Made by a program: the position numbers and the translations under genes. From NCBI GenBank assembly GCA_039621445.1, contig CP154954.1, positions 73,598,308 to 73,662,307 of the forward strand: a DNA stretch of 64,000 nucleotides, in the 5' to 3' direction. The number at the start of each line of letters is the position of its first letter. Position 1 is the stretch's first letter. Below are positions 33,603 to 45,576 of this stretch, piece by piece. The notes below the pieces were generated by a model. The model was not told where the DNA came from. It did no database searches and saw only the letters and a program-made list of their open reading frames with translations. This DNA is from Euglena gracilis (Eukaryota; Euglenida; Euglenophyceae; Euglenales).

Positions 33603-33758
33603 GACCCGAAGCGTACGGATGTGCGATGCCGCCCGTGTGGCGGTGTGCCGGCAGTGTGGGCAGATCAGGATGCCAGTGGATGGTCGTCCTGCGGCGCTGC
33701 GACCGGTGCATGGTGCCGGAGTGTCCCGGCCGCCAGGGACGGCGAGGTGGACGGCCAG
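33603..33758 (+). CDS. Finger exon 3, apparently frame-shifted
   Basis: The acceptor CCCCCTTCAG and donor CCAG-GTACTC bound 156 bp (52 codons, phase 0-0). The phase-0 frame reads DVRCRPCGGVPAVWADQ..., with C-x2-C-x17-C but no second CxxC. The finger signature is instead split over the other two frames: VWR in one, VCRQCGQIRM in the next, then LRRCDRCM back in the first. This looks like two indels in a former finger, or sequencing indels. It may no longer function. Confidence 0.45.
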
Positions 33759-33926
33759 GTACTCTGTCTGTGTGGCACGTTTCCCTACATTTGTTGTCCA
33801 ATGATTTTTGTTAAAGTCACCCGAAAGTGGGAGTTCCCAAGAGCCCTGGGGGGGTCCAGCCATCCAGCATCCTTTTTCCAGCCCCGGACGTGTGTTCTCG
33901 GGCTGTGCCTTCCGCCCCCCCCCCAG

Positions 33927-34094
33927 GGCGGTGGTCGGCATGAAGTTATGGAGCAGGTGTTCTGGAACGCGGCCTTGCCGAGCATGAACACCCAGTCGGG
34001 GATGCCGGCCCCAGGGGAACGTCCGGCCTGGCATTTTGGAGGCAGATCAAGGATGAAGGCCGGGTCCAACGAAGAGGCTGGGGAATTGGGCTGA
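33927..34094 (+). CDS. Candidate exon ending in a stop
   Basis: A C-run followed by CAG precedes GGRHEVMEQVFWNAALP, then SMNTQSGMPAPGERPAW, ending ELG-stop. If real it may end one gene, which would argue against a single giant gene. There is no family match. Confidence 0.3.
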   Translation, partial: GGGRHEVMEQVFWNAALPSMNTQSGMPAPGERPAWHFGGRSRMKAGSNEEAGELG

Positions 34095-35250
34095 GTGGGC
34101 TGCCGGCTCCCATAACCCGTTTCGCTGGCGGGGGGACCGGGGTCAAATCCGGTGTGGCCGCAGTCCCAGAAAAGTGTCATTTTGTCTAAAAAAAAATCAC
34201 GAATCAAAAAAAAACGATTCCATTTTATTGACTCGAATTTAGGCTGGGTAGCACGTCCCTCCCCCCTCCTCGAGTTTTATTTATTTCCAGCCGCTGGAAG
34301 CAGGGGTTTTTTTTTTAGTCTTGGACCCCGGGGGGGGGGGGGGGGGTGGGTAGATCCTGGCGAGCCCCCCCCGGGGGCCCCCGGGGTCACCCAGAGGGGG
34401 GTGGGGTATACTTTTCGGCGCCAAAGGCGCCAGTTTTTTTGAAAAGTGCTATTTTTAGCATTCTTCGTGATTTTTTGGCCATTTTCCGGGAAATAAAGTG
34501 GGTCCCTGGGACCTCCCCGGGGGGCCCCAGGGGGTTGGTGGGTGGGGGGGGGGTGGCTGTCTGAAAAAAAAACCCCTGGCCGGAAGGGCGGCTGAATGGT
34601 AACAGATTTTTTTCTTTCAGGGGTGCAAAATGGACCAAAAATGGGTGAAAATGGGTTGGAAAAGGTCCGTTGAAGACAAAAAATCGGTCAAAAAATAAAG
34701 TTCTTGCATAATTTGGCATTTTTGGACATTTTTTGCAGTTTCCGTTTCATTTTTTTGGTTCCCGGTTCAACTCCGGCCCGGGTCTGGCCCAGTTCCAGCC
34801 CTGGGACCCCCATGAAGAGAATTGCAGGTGTTAGTTTTGGATTTTATAAAAACAGCCCCCAGCTTGAATTTAATTGAAAACAAGCCGTGGCAAAGTGCGC
34901 AATGCGATTTGCTTGAGAAACTTTGTTTTCCCTAACGCTCTGACCCCACAAAAAATATCAAGTCCTGTTGGAACCCCCCCTGAATGTGAGATTGGCCGTT
35001 TCTCATTATGAGGGTTTATGAGTTTTGGAACATCATTTTCAGAACGACCAGAAACACTTTGGGAGAGACTTCGTTGGGACTCAAACCAAGCGCGCGGGTG
35101 ATGCACAGAACACAACGTTTTCTTGTGACTGGATCAAATTCAATCCATTCAACGGTATGCTATGCCCCCCCCTGAGCTGTTTCCCCCAAAAGAAAAGGGG
35201 TGTGAAAGTCATTGCTTGGCCTCATTGTTGGTGGGGTTGACTTGCGGCAG
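34095..35250. other. Intron-like stretch, no gene
   Basis: Holds CGAGTTTTATTTATTTCC and GGGTGCAAAATGG repeat blocks and several G runs. Open frames are low-complexity. Confidence 0.4.
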
Positions 35251-35516
35251 GATCACGTGTTGGCAGTCCCCAACTCCAAAACGTCCGGGGTCCCGAAACG
35301 AGGCTCTGCCGCCAAGTCGGGCCCGCCCACGCCCCACTCCGCCGACCGCCGGGCCTCTGTCCTGTCCACCGACAACCTCGCCCCCGCGGACGCCGCTTTG
35401 CTGGATTCCGGAGGGGGCTCGGCGCGGTCCCACCACCGGAGCAACTCCACGTCACAGGCGTGTGGGGTTGTGACTCCGTTTGGCCGCCGGGGCCTCCACG
35501 ACGACGAGCCCAGTGG
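35251..35516 (+). CDS. Ser/Pro/Gly-rich linker exon
   Basis: The acceptor TTGCGGCAG and donor CAGTGG-GTAAAT frame 266 bp, reading DHVLAVPNSKTSGVPK, then SAAKSGPPTPHSADRRAS and many Ser, Pro, His and Gly residues. It has no globular pattern and looks like a disordered linker between finger exons 3 and 4. Confidence 0.55.
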
Positions 35517-36128
35517 GTAAATGGAGAAGGCCCCTCCTTTTTTCCCATGAAGTGGGGTGGGTGCTCTGGGTCACCAGGGGCTAGGGCACTTTCGACCCCT
35601 GGAGGGGAGTGGGGGTTTGTCAGAGCACCCCCCCCCCCCCGGCACCGCAAGTGCTGGGGGCCAAAAATGGCCTTTTTTCAAGGGAAGATCGCCTATGGCC
35701 AGGCACCCCCCATCGGGGTTGGTGAACAGAAACCCCCTCCTTCTGTATTTCAGAGGCAGTGATGTTAAAAAAAAAGTATGGAACATACTGCATTGATGGC
35801 AAGGGCTACTCTTGAAAAGGCCCTTCGCCTCAGGAGGGGTTGGCCAGTTTTGGCAAAGTGAAGTTTCCCCCATATTTTGGCCTCAAAGCTCCGCAAAATT
35901 TTGGACATCAAAAAAAATTACAAAGCTTCGTTGTGTTTTCTTCGAGGAGGAGGTGATTATTTTGGATTGATGGAAAATATGTGTTTTGATGTTGCCCCAG
36001 GGTCTCTCACAGCAACACACACACACACATAAATATTTTATATATTGCACACTTTTTTCAAAGAGATGCAGTTGAAAGTTCACATGGATTGTGCACTGAA
36101 AACGGATCGAGCTCCTAAGTGTCCAGAG

Positions 36129-36228
36129 CAGGCTTGTGCTTAGTCGGGTGCCTACCCCACGGGGGGGGTGCCTGCTAGGGACGGGCACCATATAGCACCC
36201 CCCCCCCCGGTCGGTAAGCACAAGCCTG
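36129..36228. mobile_element. 100-bp hAT-type MITE
   Basis: The ends are CAGGCTTGTGCTTA and its perfect reverse complement. The 8-bp direct repeat GTCCAGAG flanks it exactly (36121-36128 and 36229-36236). The interior is a G run, GTGCC repeats and a C run. It has inserted just upstream of finger exon 4. A truncated relative lies at 15766. Confidence 0.85.
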
Positions 36229-36293
36229 GTCCAGAGTATCTTGGTGCGTCCGCTGGCTGCCCGTTCCTTTTCCTTTTCCATCCCTCCTTGCAG

Positions 36294-36460
36294 GTGGACG
36301 GTGCATTGGATGCCAGCGAGTCTCCATGGCGAAAGTGCACCAAGTGCGGCATGGTGAAGGACAGCCACCTGTCCGGGGTGCTGCACCGAGGGGCGTTTTT
36401 ACGGTTGGGCCACCGGATCGATGAGTGTGGGTCCGTCTCCTCTGTGCACCAAGCATCTTA
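36294..36460 (+). CDS. Finger exon 4, second CxxC missing
   Basis: The acceptor CCCTCCTTGCAG leads in phase 0 to ASESPWRKCTKCGMVKDSHL, a clear first half of the finger. The Phe position and the second CxxC are absent: the frame continues SGVLHRGAFLRLGHRIDEC and stops at 36460. Either the second half lies in another exon or the module has decayed. It lies 2.69 kb after finger exon 3. Confidence 0.6.
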
Positions 36461-36899
36461 GGGGCGCGCCATGTGAGCAGGCTGTGGGGCGTGAGCGGCA
36501 CTTTCGACCCCACAAGAGTTTTTTGGGCGCCGGGGCTGGTCTTTGGCCATTTCGAATATCAGACGGCATCCACTATCCCTCCCTCTCTGCACAGGTTGGT
36601 TTCAAAACCTGTTTGGTATTTTAGAGATTTTGTTACTGCCCAAACGTACCAGGCGGTGTGGGCCCGCAGGTTGGCTTTCCCCAGTCTAAAATGCACTGGT
36701 TGCTTTTTTTTTTTGAGTGATTGACTGGGCAGGCTCATACTAGGGGGGGGGGCACCACACATTTTTTGCGTTTTTTTGGTTTTCAATTTCAAAGTGTTTT
36801 TTTTTTGCATTTTTTTTTTGCAGTTTATTGTGTTTTTTTTTTTTTTTTATGATTTTGGATTTTTTTTTTCTGGATATATTTTTTTTTATCGTGATAACT

Positions 36900-37195
36900 T
36901 CCTCGTTTTGGCCCCAATTTCCCCTGGGACCAAAAAATTTGTCAAAATTTTGTCATTCTTGCATTTTTTTTTGGTCAGAAAAATGCTTATTTTTTGTGCA
37001 AAATGAGAATTTTTTCTGAGTTCTCCCTTTTTCTGGCGGAGCCAATCTGAGTCCCCTCCAGCAGAAACTGTACATCCCGGGGGAGTGCTTAAAGGATTTA
37101 CATGCAACTTGCGTTTTTTTTTTTTGTGTTTTTTTGCGGGGGGTTTCCTCTTTTTTTGTGTCGCGTCTTTTGAAAGTCCATGTTGCGTCCCCCCC
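36900..37195. repeat. Dispersed repeat A, copy 3
   Basis: The same landmarks as copy 1: GTTTTGGCCCCAATTTCCCC, AAAATGCTTATTTTT, CCCCTCCAG-CAGAAACTG, then TCCATGTTGCG and a C run. Confidence 0.7.
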
Positions 37196-38200
37196 CCCCC
37201 TGCTGATAATTGAGCGTTGGTTTTGGGCAGGCGGAGGAGACTGGAGGGTCGTCGAAAGTGGCCCACGTTCTGCCAATGGTCAAAATCCATTGATTGATTT
37301 TGCTCACTTTGGATCCAGTGGGCGTGACCCCCCCCCCCCGGGTCGAAAGTGGCTGATTTTCAAACTGGCTGTGTTTTTTTGAAGTGAAAATTCACAGATT
37401 GAGGGGATTGACTGCTTTTTTTCGGAGTGACTTAATGTTTTTCGCTTCAGACCCCCCCCCCCTGGGTAGCCGACTAGGATTGGCTGAAAGTGGCCAGCAG
37501 CGCCACCAGAAATTTTTTTTGGGTATTTTTGCCCAGAATCCTTTGGTTTTTTGATTATTTTTGGTCGAGTGGCCAAAGTGACCAACCCCCCCCCCCCCGG
37601 TGGTCGGAAGTGGGTGACTATTTTTTGAAAAGTGATTGACTGGTTTTTTGAAAGTGGAAAGTCACCCTCCCCCAGGTCGATCAGAAATGGTATTGACCCC
37701 ACTCGGGGGGGGGAGGGTAATTATTTGGGGGGGCATTGCATCAGGGGGGGGGGCATTATTTTTTTTTTCAAAAGTATCGTAAATCCACATGACTTAATAC
37801 AACACGCTAAAACATCATTTTTCTCGCATTTTTTTTGCGAAAAGAATTGGCATTTTTTGGAGACCAGATGGTCCACAAATCTTAAATTTCTTGGACCATC
37901 ACATGTATTTACGAAAATTTTGGTCATTTATTGCCGTGGATTCTGCTTTCAACCACATTGTGTGGGCGAAGAACGAGGTTGGCGACCTGATATCAGGGTG
38001 GGGAGGTTGCATTTTTTTTTTGGTTGAAGTCGGACCCCAAGGGGGGGGGGTAATTTGGGGGGTACAATGGTGGAAGAGATATTTCTTTTCACTCATTTTT
38101 TCGATGGAGCACAATTTGAAAAATTGTTTCTTCCCCAGGTCTGGTTTTCTTTACACTTAAACCATCGCAATAATGTGTATACTGTCTTAGAAATGCACAG
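37196..38200. other. Intron-like stretch with C and G runs
   Basis: Repeated blocks GAAAGTGG...TTTTTTGAAAGTG next to C runs (37240, 37345, 37480, 37600, 37655) suggest a short degenerate tandem repeat. No gene is seen. Confidence 0.4.
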
Positions 38201-38639
38201 AATCCATCTTATAACATGCCTCAAAAGTTTGAAAGTCATTGGCCAAACCAGCAACATTTTTTCCCCCGGCAATATCCTGCCGCTGTCGTTCAGCCTGTCT
38301 CCCATAGAATGCAACGGCTGTGTCCGCCTTGCAGCCGGCCCTCAGGTGCAGCCACCAGCTGTCAACAGGGCGACGCCGACCACCCTTCTGCCATTGGCTT
38401 CCCATTTGACCCTGAGTGGGGATCGTTATTTCATGGCTTGTGTCCAAGCAACGTGTGAAATTGGGCAATTTTTTTCTCCTTCCTTCTTTCCTTCCTTCCC
38501 TTCTGCCCTCTACTTCCTCCTCCTCCTCCTCCTCTTCCTCCTCCTCCCCTCAATATCTCGTTCTTGTTGCTCTTGCTTTTGCAATTACAATATAATAATA
38601 TTAGGTATGCGATTGCTGCATTGTGCGAACCGCATTCAG

Positions 38640-38744
38640 CAGTCGCCCTTCCCCAGCGTCGCTGCACTGCCGCCACGGCCTCCCCCAGTCATGTCAGTGA
38701 CTCTGGAGCGCCCCTCCAGTGATTCCCAAGGCTCCCGCCATGAG
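38640..38744 (+). CDS. Pro/Ser-rich linker exon
   Basis: The acceptor CGCATTCAG and donor GAG-GTGTGT bound 35 codons in phase 0-0: QSPFPSVAALPPRPPPV, then MSVTLERPSSDSQGSRHE. A pyrimidine-rich stretch (CTTCC and TCC repeats, 38475-38560) lies just upstream. Confidence 0.55.
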
Positions 38745-39838
38745 GTGTGTTGCGCCCTCCCCTGGGAGGGGGGTGACCCAGGTGCCGCGTGGGTTTCCTG
38801 GGAGTCCCTTGGTCTTGGTTTTGTTTTTGTGGGTCGCTCATGACACTGTGGCAGCAATCAGTGTGGGATCCACCTTCGGCAGTGGGGTTGGGGTTTCCCC
38901 CTGGCGATATACCAACAGCCAAACTTCTTTTGGAATTGACTTCATATTTTTTTTGATATCATGAAACTCCTTCACAGGCAGGCACATCCCAGCTTTTTTT
39001 GACTCCTCATCTTTTGGGGGGTGGCACTCTCTCAGCAGGGGTGCAATATTATTAAGTACGATTGTGGAAGGTGCATGATTGTTTGGGCTCTTTTTGGACA
39101 AAATTTGTCAAACTCTCAAGTTTTTTATGGCATAAAGGGCCCAAAATTTCCACTTTTTTTGTTGCTGACGGAACTGCCTTGTTTTGGTCACATGCTTCAT
39201 TTTGGTTGCTTGCAAAGCACTGTTATTCTCAAACAGCTGGTTGCCAATAAAGAGAGGACCAAGGGGGGGGGGAATGCAGTTGGCGTTTAAAATTCGCATC
39301 AGCGCATTTTTGCGCATTTTTGCGCATTTTTTTCCCCAAGTTTTCCAAAAATGCGCTTTTTGTGCATTTTTCGCAATTTTTGTTCATATTTTTTTTGAAC
39401 CTGACACGTTCGTTCGTTCCACATAATTCCATTCAATTGTTGAAAATTTTGCGCCATTTATTGTGTGTTTTTTTTGCATTTTCGTGATTTTTTGCCCTTT
39501 CCATCAGATTTTGCACATTTTTCCACATTTTCAAAATGGGTATTTTTCGCGCATTTTTTTCCGAGGCCGGGTTGGTGCATTTCTCCTCCCTGTTGGGTCA
39601 ACAAATGCTACGTTATTGAATCATGCGTTGTTTGTTTGCCAATGCACTAATCAGCAGTAACAAGAGATGATTTTTTGTTCAAAATTTTGCTTTATTTCTG
39701 TTCACGTCATCTTTCACATTAGTGCACACCGCACCGTCCGTTCTATTTGATACATTTAAATGTCTTGCTGTGGTGTGTTTTCAGTACCAACACACAAAAG
39801 GGTATTTCCACCGATTTCTCCCCATTCCCACTCGGCAG

Positions 39839-40073
39839 GCGGTCAGCCCGCTCTTCAGCCCCGCCGCCGACCAGTGGAAGCGCTGTGCGCTCTGCGGCCT
39901 GATGAAGGAGGCGCGGCTGAATTTCCACGGGCCTGCCGCCTCCTGCGACGCCTGCTGTGGCCGCAGCAAGCAGCCGGGCTCCCCCGCCACCCCAATGGCC
40001 AGGCAGGGACAATGCTGGGCCATTTGGTTTGCTGACAATGCAAGGACAAGGACAATGCACGCGAACAGAACAG
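39839..40073 (+). CDS. Finger exon 5
   Basis: The acceptor CCACTCGGCAG leads in phase 0 to ADQWKRCALCGLMKEARLNF, then HGPAASCDACCG and a Ser/Pro tail. The spacing is C-x2-C-x16-C-x2-C, with an extra Cys after the second pair. A donor CAG-GTGACA at 40074 is plausible, giving 235 bp ending in phase 1. It lies 3.55 kb after finger exon 4. Confidence 0.75.
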
Positions 40074-40627
40074 GTGACACAACACAGGCAGCATCAGCTT
40101 GCAACATGAAGTTATTCCACCACACCTGCCCCCCCCACCTGCATCAAATATGCACCCATGCACAAATGCCACCTCCATTTATCACCCCTATGTACACCCT
40201 GAAAGTTTTTGTTTTCAGGAATGACGATCTTTTTGCATTCTGCATTTGTCCATAATTTTGGATCCATTTGCCTTGCTGTAACCATTAATTCCCAAACCTC
40301 TCAGTCAAATCAAGGGCATCATTGGAGTCCCGGGCTGCTCTGCCTCACACCATGACAGCAACCCCACGGTCCCCTGTCGGACCGTCTAATGTCTCCCCAA
40401 ATGGGTCTTTCACCCAGGCCACCACCGAGGAAGACAGAAATGCTTGCACATTTCTATCTTTTACTTTCATTTTTGAAATTGTCCTCAAAGGTGTCTCATT
40501 GTCTGTGGGGAGGTGTGAAAATCATGCGATAAAAGTTAAAAGGATTGAACAGTTTCAGAGGGGTGGAAGACGGCCTCAAATACAGGTACCTACCGCTATC
40601 CCCATGTGTGCTAGTAAAAAAGGGTTA

Positions 40628-41010
40628 CCATGCCCCCCCCTTTACTGTTCCCGTCCTGTGGCCCCCTTTTGGGTCCATGGGAACAGTAAGGGGGGGGGAC
40701 GAGCTCCCCCCCCCTTACTGTTCCCATGGGCCATGAACAAACCAACCAAGTTAGACCCAAAAGGCCACCTAAAATGCCAAAATGAAGCTTTTTTTGGTTT
40801 AAATGCTTGAAAATTGCACCTCCACAACATCCATTCTGGCATTAGGTTGGATTTGGGTGGGATGGAAAGCACCTAAAACCGACCAAAAAAATTCCCCTTT
40901 TTGCCTTGTGTTCCAAGAATCCTTTACAAAAAGTGCTCTGACACTGCACTGTTCCCGTCCCCCCAATGGGAACAGTAAGGGGGGGGGAACAGTAAAGGGG
41001 GGGGGCATGG
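40628..41010. mobile_element. C-tract terminal-inverted-repeat element, TA-flanked
   Basis: The left end is CCATGCCCCCCCC then TTTACTGTTCCC; the right end is the reverse complement with one extra G. TA flanks both sides (40626-40627 and 41011-41012), or TTA/TAA if the palindrome is extended. A second inverted pair of the same GGGAACAGTAAGG motif lies inside near 40680-40730. There is no coding region. Confidence 0.75.
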
Positions 41011-41012
41011 TA

Positions 41013-42971
41013 ATGGACCTTCAACTGGAAACTGATTGAGCGTTCCCATTAAGTTCTCAGGGATGAGTATTTTTATGTGCCGGCCGGATGGGAAAAAACC
41101 ATAAGTTTTATTGCAGAAAAAGTGAATGAAAAAGTATGCAACTCGCGTCCCCCCCCCCCCAGGGCCACTCCCTCCCAGTCACCAATCTTAGAAAAAAATT
41201 TTCAGAAAGGCTTTCTGGAAAACAGAACAATAATCAGCAAAGGAAATCCTGAAGAGTCAAAAGGTTTGGCATGTTTTGACTTTGCAATTTCGGACCTGCA
41301 CAACTTTTTTTTATGAAGTTTTTTTTTTCTGACTTCTTTGCCTTGTCCGCCTGGTAGGTTTGCTTTTTTTTTTTCTCCAATGAAGCGTTTTCTTTTTGCA
41401 CGACCCGTGGCAGTTGTCGCCATTTTGATAGATACCTTGCCTCATTGCAGGAACATGGTAGTTTGGCTGGTCCAATAAGCCACCTAAGTTATGTCACTAT
41501 TACTGCCTGAAAGATAAGTCGCGCAAAAATGACCTCTGACGTTATTGACGGGTTTTTCTTCCTGCAGTTTATTAAATGGGGCCAAATAGAAAAATCAGGG
41601 CATCATTAGTCCCGGGCTGATTCGCCTAACCCATGAACCGTTATATTTGTTTTTGTTTCTTTAAATGCTAGTTGTATTTGTATTTTTTCTTTGAATATTG
41701 TTTCGTGTCTGTATCATTGTCTGGTGGGTTGAAAATCATGTTCCTGTGTTTGGCGCGGGGCAGGAGACAGTGGGGGGTCGCAGGGCGGTCTCAATCATCC
41801 ATGGGGATGCAGAGCAAGGGGTGGGGAAAGAGTCCCCCTTACATGGGCCTGTGGGTCCCAAGGGGGGGCCAGGGGAGACCCAATGGTACCAAAAAAATTA
41901 GACCCAAAGGACCTAGGCAAAAATGACAAACAAAATTGAAACTGAACATTACCTCCCCTGATGAGGGTATCACCAATCCCACCCCCTTGGTATATTTTTT
42001 GTTTTTTTCGGTATTTTTCAACGGGGATTCGGGTTACAATGGCCAGTGTATTTCTTTATGGCAGACCTTTGTTTTCAGTGTTTTTTGCTGTGTCCACCGA
42101 TTGTTGTTTTTTTGTGTTTTGATCGAGTTTTTGACTTTTTTTTTTTTATGAAGCTTTTTTTTGATTTTTTTTTTTTTTACTGGTGGGTTGTTTTCAATTA
42201 AATTGCCTCAGACCATCCAAACATCTTTTGATGAACTGAACGTACACATGTAATCAATCCTGGAACTGTGCAAATTTGCACCTTGCTGTCTTCTGACGTT
42301 GTCATTTTCTGGTGGTTTTGGGTTGGTCTGAAATTTGCGGACATTATTTTTGTATTTTTCAAGAAGGCATTGATGTCGTGCATCACAATGAACTGTGTTA
42401 ATATATTAATTTTTTCCAGATGAGGTGTTATTTTATTTGATGAAATATATTTTTATTTCGTTATGTATAACGTGTATTTCGAAATAGAATTCACCGGCCT
42501 ACAACTTTCTTTGTTTCCCTCTTTCTTGCATCTGCTTTCTTGTCCTCAACCCTGGTGTTAATCCATTATTTCCTGTTTTTGGCACAGAGATTCGAAAAGG
42601 GAAGCCTTTTACATGTGATTCCCTGGGCGTCCCGCTCGTAAAATGACCCGGGGCAGGCTTCTTTTTAATTCAAAAGCCCCCCTGGGGGGGTCCCGGGAGT
42701 GGGGGCCAGGTATGAGTTTTGGCGCGCAGCAGTGAATTTTTTGGGGAAAATGCCCTTAGACGTCCCGATGTTTGGGGGGGTTCCCCCCTGTGCTCCTGCG
42801 CCGGGCTGGGCAGGTGGGGAGGCCCCCCACGTGCTCTTAAAAAAAAGCCTCACCTGGGGGTTTTTGCTGACTGTGTTTTGTTACGGGCAGACAGCCAAAA
42901 ACCCGTGAGTGTTTCACAACGGGCCCCCTGGCCCAGTTGTCAAACGTGGCCCGAGTATTTTCTCCTGCCAG
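41013..42971. other. Intron-like stretch, no gene supported
   Basis: T-rich with poly-T runs (41320, 42130-42180). No recognisable repeat family except short G/C runs, and no open frame with coding character. Confidence 0.4.
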
Positions 42972-43101
42972 GGGACTGACGGGGTTCGATTTTGGCCAGC
43001 GGGGATCGCCTGGCCTCGCCAGCTCTGGCAGCAGCGGGTGGACGACGGCAAAGGGCAACCGGGCGTTCTCCCCCGCAATGCCGCCGTCCCCCCGCTCCAT
43101 G
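42972..43101 (+). CDS. Candidate Ser/Gly/Pro linker exon
   Basis: The acceptor TCCTGCCAG and donor CATG-GTGTGT bound an open GC-rich island reading SPGLASSGSSGWTTAKGNR then AFSPAMPPSPRSM. Its composition and donor resemble 38640-38744. Other CAG sites nearby make the start uncertain. Confidence 0.4.
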
Positions 43102-43140
43102 GTGTGTCCACCGTTGCGTGTCTTCCACCAATGTGGGAAT

Positions 43141-43200
43141 TATATATATATTATACATATATATATATATGTGTGTGTGTGTGTATGTATATATTATATA
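43141..43200. repeat. AT/GT microsatellite
   Basis: TATATA, then GTGTGTGTGTG, then TATATTATATA. Confidence 0.9.
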
Positions 43201-43399
43201 GATATCCCGGAGGGCTGGCCAAAGCCTGACAGGTGGTGGCTTGGGGCACCCAATATAAGTGGGAGGCCACCCCCCTTGTCTTTGTCTCCACAACTCGTTT
43301 CCACTCTTCCAGCTGGGCCAATTTTTGTCAAGAATATTCCTGCAGTGCTGAAATCTCTTCCCTTCGAAGAACCATCTTTGGTGGGATTGGTCTCCCCCC

Positions 43400-44480
43400 A
43401 CCAGAGGGGGTAAAATGTGTTTCGCATTTTTTTTGTCTTTTTGCGTCTTTTTTTCAAGTATTCCAAAAATGAGCATTTTTGTGCATTTTTTCGATCCTTT
43501 TTTGCCCTTTTGGCACATTTCTTTCCCCCGTGATTAACCCATTTTTTCATATTTCTGCATTTGTCTGCATTTTTTTTGAAATTTACAAAAGGGGAAGTTC
43601 ATATCCGCAATTTTCCACAATTCTTCTGCAATTTTCGTAATTTTTCTGCCATTTTTTCACTTTCTGCCTGAAACGGAAGGCGAATTGAATTTCGACCACC
43701 ATTTTTTTTTAGGTGGTGCCGACCCCACCCCGGGGGGTGCCTGCCTAGGCAGGCACTCCAAGGCACTCCCAATCCGACCCCCCCCCCGGGTGGGGGGGGT
43801 AGGGCACACAGCCAAAAGTGCCCCAGCACATACCCCGGCGCCGAAGGTGCCGGGGAGCCAAAAATGGCCTATTCTCAAAGGAATGTTCCTGGTGCAGGCC
43901 GAAATCCGACTCCAGGGAGGTAGTGCCTGCCTGGGCGGGCATCCCAAGGCACTCCGGACCCCCCCCGGGTTGGTAAAAAAAAAGAGCCTGGTTTCGACCA
44001 GTTCTTGAGTGTTTCACAAGGGAATCCAGGTGCTTTTGTTATTTTGTTGCAAATTTGCCAAAGTTTGTCAAATTTTACAAAATTTGTCAAATTTCACAAA
44101 ATTTGACAAAACTTGGCAGTTTCTGGGGCCTTTTTTTTTTAATTTTTCCCCCAATTTCTACTGGGAAGTAATTTCGCCTTAAAAATTCCGCATCCTGGAC
44201 CAGATTTTTTCCAGAGACCAAAGTTTTTGGTGTTTTTTTTTTCTGTTTTGGATTTTTTACCAAGAAATTTCATATTTCCAGAATCAGCTTGTTCCCAAAA
44301 TCACAAAAATCATGCTTTTTGTTGGAAAAAATGTGAATAACAGCTCATAAGTTGTGTGTATGTTGCAAAACGACAAATTTATGAATTTTTTTCACAGTCC
44401 CCTCCAGCGGAATAGTGTACATTCTCGATGTGAATGTTTCCGCATTTTTTCCTGCAATTTTTCCGAAGTCCTCCAATATC
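43400..44480. repeat. Dispersed repeat B, copy 1
   Basis: CGCATTTTTTT, CAATTTTCCACAATT, TTTGCCAAAGTTTG, AATCACAAAAATCATG, GTGAATAACAGCTCA and CCCCTCCAGC-GG-A occur in the same order as in 60575-61110. A third partial copy is at 39300-39560. It is about 1 kb long and has no coding region. GTGCCTGCCTAGGCAGGCACT palindromic blocks are inserted at 43736 and 43922. Confidence 0.6.
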
Positions 44481-44599
44481 AATTCCCCCCTGAATTTTCG
44501 GGGTTTCTTGAAACTGCCATTGTCCTCGTAATTCCATATAATTCTCGCATTTTTTTTTTCAAGGCCGGCTGGCACATCCCCCTCGCACCTACACAGCCC

Positions 44600-45570
44600 C
44601 TGTGGTGGGCACCTTTTATGGAGTCGCTGAGCTCTTACATAATTGGCTAATGGGGATCCACTTGAGGGGGGGGGGGGCTCAAGACCGACCCCTTATTTTT
44701 TGACGCATGCAAATTTGGTCGATTCTTTGTGCATGGTTGGATTTGTCATGAAACCATCTGGCAACTTTAAATTTTTGGAAAGGTTTTGGGATTTATTCTG
44801 AGCCCTTTTCACAGCCTTGCCAAATTTCACTGGCCGGTCTTGTCCTGGCAGTCAATTAGCCGATTGGGGGGGGGACAATCAGGAGTGGGGGCGAGGGTAA
44901 TCGTTTTAGGTGTAAATTTTTTGAGTTTGATTTGAATTTGTTTTTTGGGACAATATCCATAGATTAAATGGGTGTCAAAATGTTGATTTTTTTTTGTTGG
45001 AAAGTTCCAAGCGGTGATATTAGGCAGTTAATTCTATGGGGTTTTTGCAGCATGAATTCCCAAGTTTTGCTGCTGGAAACCCCTTGCCTCCTGGGGGGTT
45101 AATAGATCAAGGAGTCGTTGGTGAACTCAGCTCCGGGATTCCCCAAAAATGCCCAAGGAAATCTTTTTTTGAAATCTCAGTGAAAGCCAAAAAGTGTGTC
45201 AAAAAAGGAAATCACAGCGGGGGGTCCCAAAAACCAAAAAAATTGGGCATTTTTTGGGTACCCCCCCAAAACCAAATTCATGGGGGGTACCCAAAGCACA
45301 CAACCCAACCTTGGACGGACCCACCCACCCACCCATCCACCCACCCCCTGGGAGGGGCCATTGGGGGGGTCTAAGTGGCAGGACTGTGCAGGAATCCCTG
45401 TGGGTGGGGGGTTCCACCCCCCCCCCCCCCCACCACCCTCTTCCGTGCTTCCGGGGTGCCGTAATTTAGATCAAAGTTTTCCTTCGGCCCCTTTGGCCCC
45501 AAATGAATTTTTCTTTGGGCGGTTCCATTGTGGGTGGGGGGTCGCCCCCTCCCTATAAGGCTTTCCCGTA
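44600..45570. other. Repeat fragments, no gene
   Basis: CGCTGAGCTCTTA at 44623 is another partial copy of the target repeat seen at 7091, 14093 and 21729. GGTCGATTCTTTGTG...GACAATCAGG (44715-44885) is related to 26030-26140. Confidence 0.45.
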
Positions 45571-45576
45571 CCTCCC

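Noticed and set aside
38216-38458. CNGC and CPPC pairs near 38320 as another finger
   Set aside because: Only one pair is present, with no Trp or conserved step before it, and the frame is ambiguous.
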